64,000 bases of DNA from Apis mellifera (taxonomy: Eukaryota; Arthropoda; Insecta; Hymenoptera; Apidae): the NCBI RefSeq assembly GCF_003254395.2, contig NC_037648.1, positions 8,682,009 to 8,746,008 on the forward strand. Direction: 5' to 3'. Position 1 is the stretch's first letter. Every line of letters begins with the position of its first letter. This document shows, piece by piece, positions 61,538 through 64,000 of this stretch. The notes under the pieces were generated by a model. It did not search any database and was not told where the DNA came from. It was given only the letters and a program-made list of their open reading frames with translations. Position numbers and translations under genes: made by a program.

Positions 61538-61586
61538 AAGCCAATTTTCCATCCGAGATTAGATCGTGCAAATGGTATCTGTACAG
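61538..61586 (+). CDS. Candidate 49-nt exon ending at CAG/GTAAGG
   Basis: The donor TGTACAG/GTAAGG at 61587 is strong. The acceptor GTTAAGCAG follows a moderately pyrimidine-rich stretch (CCCCCGTCCTCTCGTC). Two frames are open: KPIFHPRLDRANGICT in phase 0, or ANFPSEIRSCKWYLY with two leading bases. No family is recognised. CAGGTAAG alone is expected about once by chance over both strands. Confidence 0.22.
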
Positions 61587-63587
61587 GTAAGGAATCACAT
61601 CGTGAATAACCGTGTCCTTAGTTTAGGCCCGTGTATCACGCGAAAACGCCAATTACAGGCAAGTGTAATTGGGCTTTCGACAATGCTCGTTTCACTCGCA
61701 TCCATCCCATTTTATCGGGACGTCCAACCGAGCCGGCTCGAAATCGTATTTTCGACTCGATAATTCGGACTCGTTCGCGCATTTCCATCGTTCCCACGTG
61801 TGGAGACCGATTGTCATCTACGAACGGGAGATGCGATTTTGGGAATACGGATTCACGGTCGGTGAAGTATTTCAGTACCTGTCAGGTAGCGACAGTTATA
61901 GAAAGATAACGTTTAAAAATTGGTTAAAAGGAATAGGTCGTTTATAAATATTTTATCAAGGAATATTTATTCGTTTTAGTTCGAGATAAATCATTGATGA
62001 GTTCAAATTCGATTTGTACGAAGAATGTATAAATGGTTAAAATGTGGTGAAATGTGAACAAAATGATAAGAATATTGTTGAAAAATGTTTATTGATGGTT
62101 TATTTAAAAATAATAATTGTAGAAATGTAAAGTTTGATTAATTAGAAAGTTTAGAAAAATTGATACTTTGAAAAAGTGTGATGAAGATCTAGAAATCATC
62201 CCTTTTCTTTTTTTTTTTTTTTTTTTGAAATGTGATTCATGGGAATAAAATCATGAATATTCGTACTATTGTGAATATTTATGAAATATTAAAATATATG
62301 AGGAAAAAAGAATAGATAGAAGAATAATTTTTTAAAGAATACTTTCAAAATTTAATTCTACCATATTTTTATAAAATTTAGATAGATAGCCTTTTAGAAT
62401 CATACGTCAGCAAAAATAGAATTTTGATAAAAATGATATTTCTTATAAATTCTTTGTCATCATTCAAAATCACATATCTCTGAATTTATCTTCTTTTTCT
62501 AAATACTCGTAATAATATATAGAAACACATTTATTTTTTTTCAAAAGCATGCAAGTTAAATAAACAATTATGAATATGAAATAAACAATTATGAATGATA
62601 TATGATAATGTATTTTTGCTAAACAAATAAATATCTTTGTTACAAATGGAATGAATCAGATTGAGCATATATTTATTATTGATGAAACAGTATAAAAAGA
62701 AGATAATCGTAGCATAATAATTTCTTGCGAACTGTTGAACAAAGTTCAAAAGGGTAAATTGTTATTGGTAATGAATATTGCAAGTGGGCTCTCAATTTGA
62801 ATTGTTTTATGAACCGATTTAATGGTTCATGACACTTTTAAAGCTTCGTTCAAAGACTGCTTTGACGTTTATATTGAATTAAGTAAAACGTTTCCACGTA
62901 ACTTCGTAGAATTACATGTTTATATTACATTATATTTCAAAACTGCATAAATTTTATGGTCTATATCTTTCTTTCGTTTCCTTTCTTTTTCAAGAGAGTA
63001 AGAAAGTGTCCAGTAACTGGATTAATATTTCTTATTCTCTTTTCGTTTAATATCGTCCTTCGTTGTTAATTTATAAAACAGAACTTACAATTATACGTCA
63101 CTATACCTTTTCTTATTTAATCTTGGAATCTATATTTTTCTTTAATTTTTATATTATATCGAAGCACTGTTATTTTATTACTAGATTATATAAAAAAATT
63201 ATTCCAAAAGATTCAACAATTTCTTTTTAGTAGTTTTATAATATACATCAATATTTTTAATGATTATATTTAATCATATCAATGGTTTCAAATATTAAAT
63301 AAAATATAATTAATTTTTTATGAAGATTATAAAAAGTTAATTACAAAAGATCTCATTTAGTTAGGCAGATATATTGATATAAATCAAAATCTTAGTAATC
63401 ATATATCTTAAAAGTTTTATATATATCTGCATTTGAAATATCAATTAACTTTTTCCATGATGACAAAAAACTCCCCAATATATTATTCAACACACCAAAA
63501 AAATAATATATACCATTGTAGATTTAACAATTCAAAAAAGTTCAATTAAATTAAGCCTTTCAGGCATAACGATCGATGCAAGAACAT
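61587..63587. other. Gene-free stretch
   Basis: An island to about 61910 is open in three plus frames of up to 92 codons without ATG support. Then very AT-rich DNA with T18 (62209-62226) and long CpG-poor segments to 63540. Confidence 0.5.
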
Positions 63588-63839
63588 TTACATAAGGATA
63601 TAATGATTTTTAAAAAGGATAGAAAAGGATATGTCATTATGATACAACGAGATATGAAAAGATCGTTGAAAAAAGTGGAAAATTCGATCAGCACTCGCTT
63701 CTGCATTTTCACCACCTGACAATATCGCTTGACCAAATTCTCTCGGGTTCGGTTTCACGCGGCAATCAATAACATTCGTGTTCACTAACGTTCCACATTC
63801 AATAATTCGCAGTTTCAATAACTTCGTATCCAATATTTA
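63588..63839 (-). CDS. Weak candidate exon frame
   Basis: The minus frame is open for more than 80 codons after an upstream TAA. It is protein-like in its first half (ECGTLVNTNVIDCRVKPNPR). No ATG lies near its start, so it could only be an internal or terminal exon. A possible acceptor is ATTGTCAG within it, and a donor-like AAAG/GTAATG lies just upstream at 63890. Unrecognised. Confidence 0.13.
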
Positions 63840-64000
63840 TTGTATTCAATCGTTGGCAGCCGAGTATGGATGGGATATGCATTACCTTTCGCGGTGTAGC
63901 GGACTCGGATGGTGAAAATTCGCGTTGATAAATGAATAATGAAGCGATCGAGTGTGGTATTCCTAATCTCCAGGGCACGATGAGGAAATTTGCGTGATGA
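63840..64000. other. Gene-free end of the window
   Basis: Short GC-moderate end with nothing supportable. Any exon here would be cut by the window edge. Confidence 0.4.

Noticed and set aside
1..64000. tRNA, rRNA, known insect microRNAs, TTAGG telomere repeats, mariner ends, CRISPR arrays
   Set aside because: Looked for by eye on both strands. No cloverleaf-like A/B boxes, no familiar mature microRNA sequence, no TTAGG array, no transposase frame or spaced identical repeats were seen. A covariance-model and repeat-library search would be decisive.

Overview
This window looks like insect nuclear DNA, most likely from a bee (Hymenoptera, probably Apis). It is AT-rich overall, with roughly one third G+C by eye. 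CpG is plentiful inside small GC-richer islands of 100-600 bp. Poly-A/poly-T runs, (TC)n/(GA)n and (AT)n microsatellites and purine or pyrimidine tracts recur every few kilobases. I see no operons, ribosome binding sites, tRNA, rRNA, CRISPR array or recognisable transposase. The organism is inferred from composition only.

No protein-coding gene can be called with confidence, and none of the reading frames matches a protein family I recognise firmly. The window reads as intergenic and/or large-intron DNA. The CpG-rich islands keep several frames open at once, often on both strands, so open frames there are weak evidence. I therefore relied on combinations of signals: a pyrimidine-rich tract plus AG, a good GT donor, an open phase, an ATG in insect context, a TATA box at the right distance from an initiator, or a poly(A) signal after a stop. 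All coding calls are candidates with low confidence.

Layout. 0-13 kb: islands in AT-rich DNA, a TATA box beside an 11-bp inverted repeat (7.4 kb), and exon candidates at 2.2 (-), 5.1 (-), 11.2 (+), 11.8 (+) and 13.2 kb (-). 13-22 kb: mostly gene-free, with TATA-like promoter candidates at 18.96 and 21.2 kb. 22.3-23.5 kb: two separate tandem duplications. The second (81 bp, a multiple of three) lies inside a candidate terminal exon that has a splice acceptor, an 87-codon frame and AATAAA 33 bp after the stop. 27.3 kb (-): a pyrimidine tract and CAG directly abutting GTAAGG, with a second donor 63 nt further on, which is the arrangement of a recursive splice site with its recursive exon. 28-30 kb: a hairpin-rich island and a 120-codon minus-strand frame. 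35.2-38.1 kb (+): the densest cluster of splice-flanked exon candidates. It includes a 72-codon exon ending exactly at GAG/GTAAGT, an immunoglobulin-like Cys/Trp segment, and an exon lying between the arms of a diverged inverted repeat. 38-56 kb: mostly AT-rich, with a minus-strand exon candidate behind a 60-bp pyrimidine tract (45.2 kb), a GC-box palindrome around a TATA motif (44.0 kb), a (GGCGC)5 repeat with a NotI site (54.9 kb) and a CRE-containing promoter-like island with a short ORF (55.8-56.1 kb). 56-64 kb: microsatellites and weak frames.

If the 27.3 kb site is real, part of this window is a long intron of a minus-strand gene, while the 35-38 kb cluster and the 23.2 kb terminal exon belong to plus-strand transcripts. 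I cannot link the candidates into one gene model from sequence alone.
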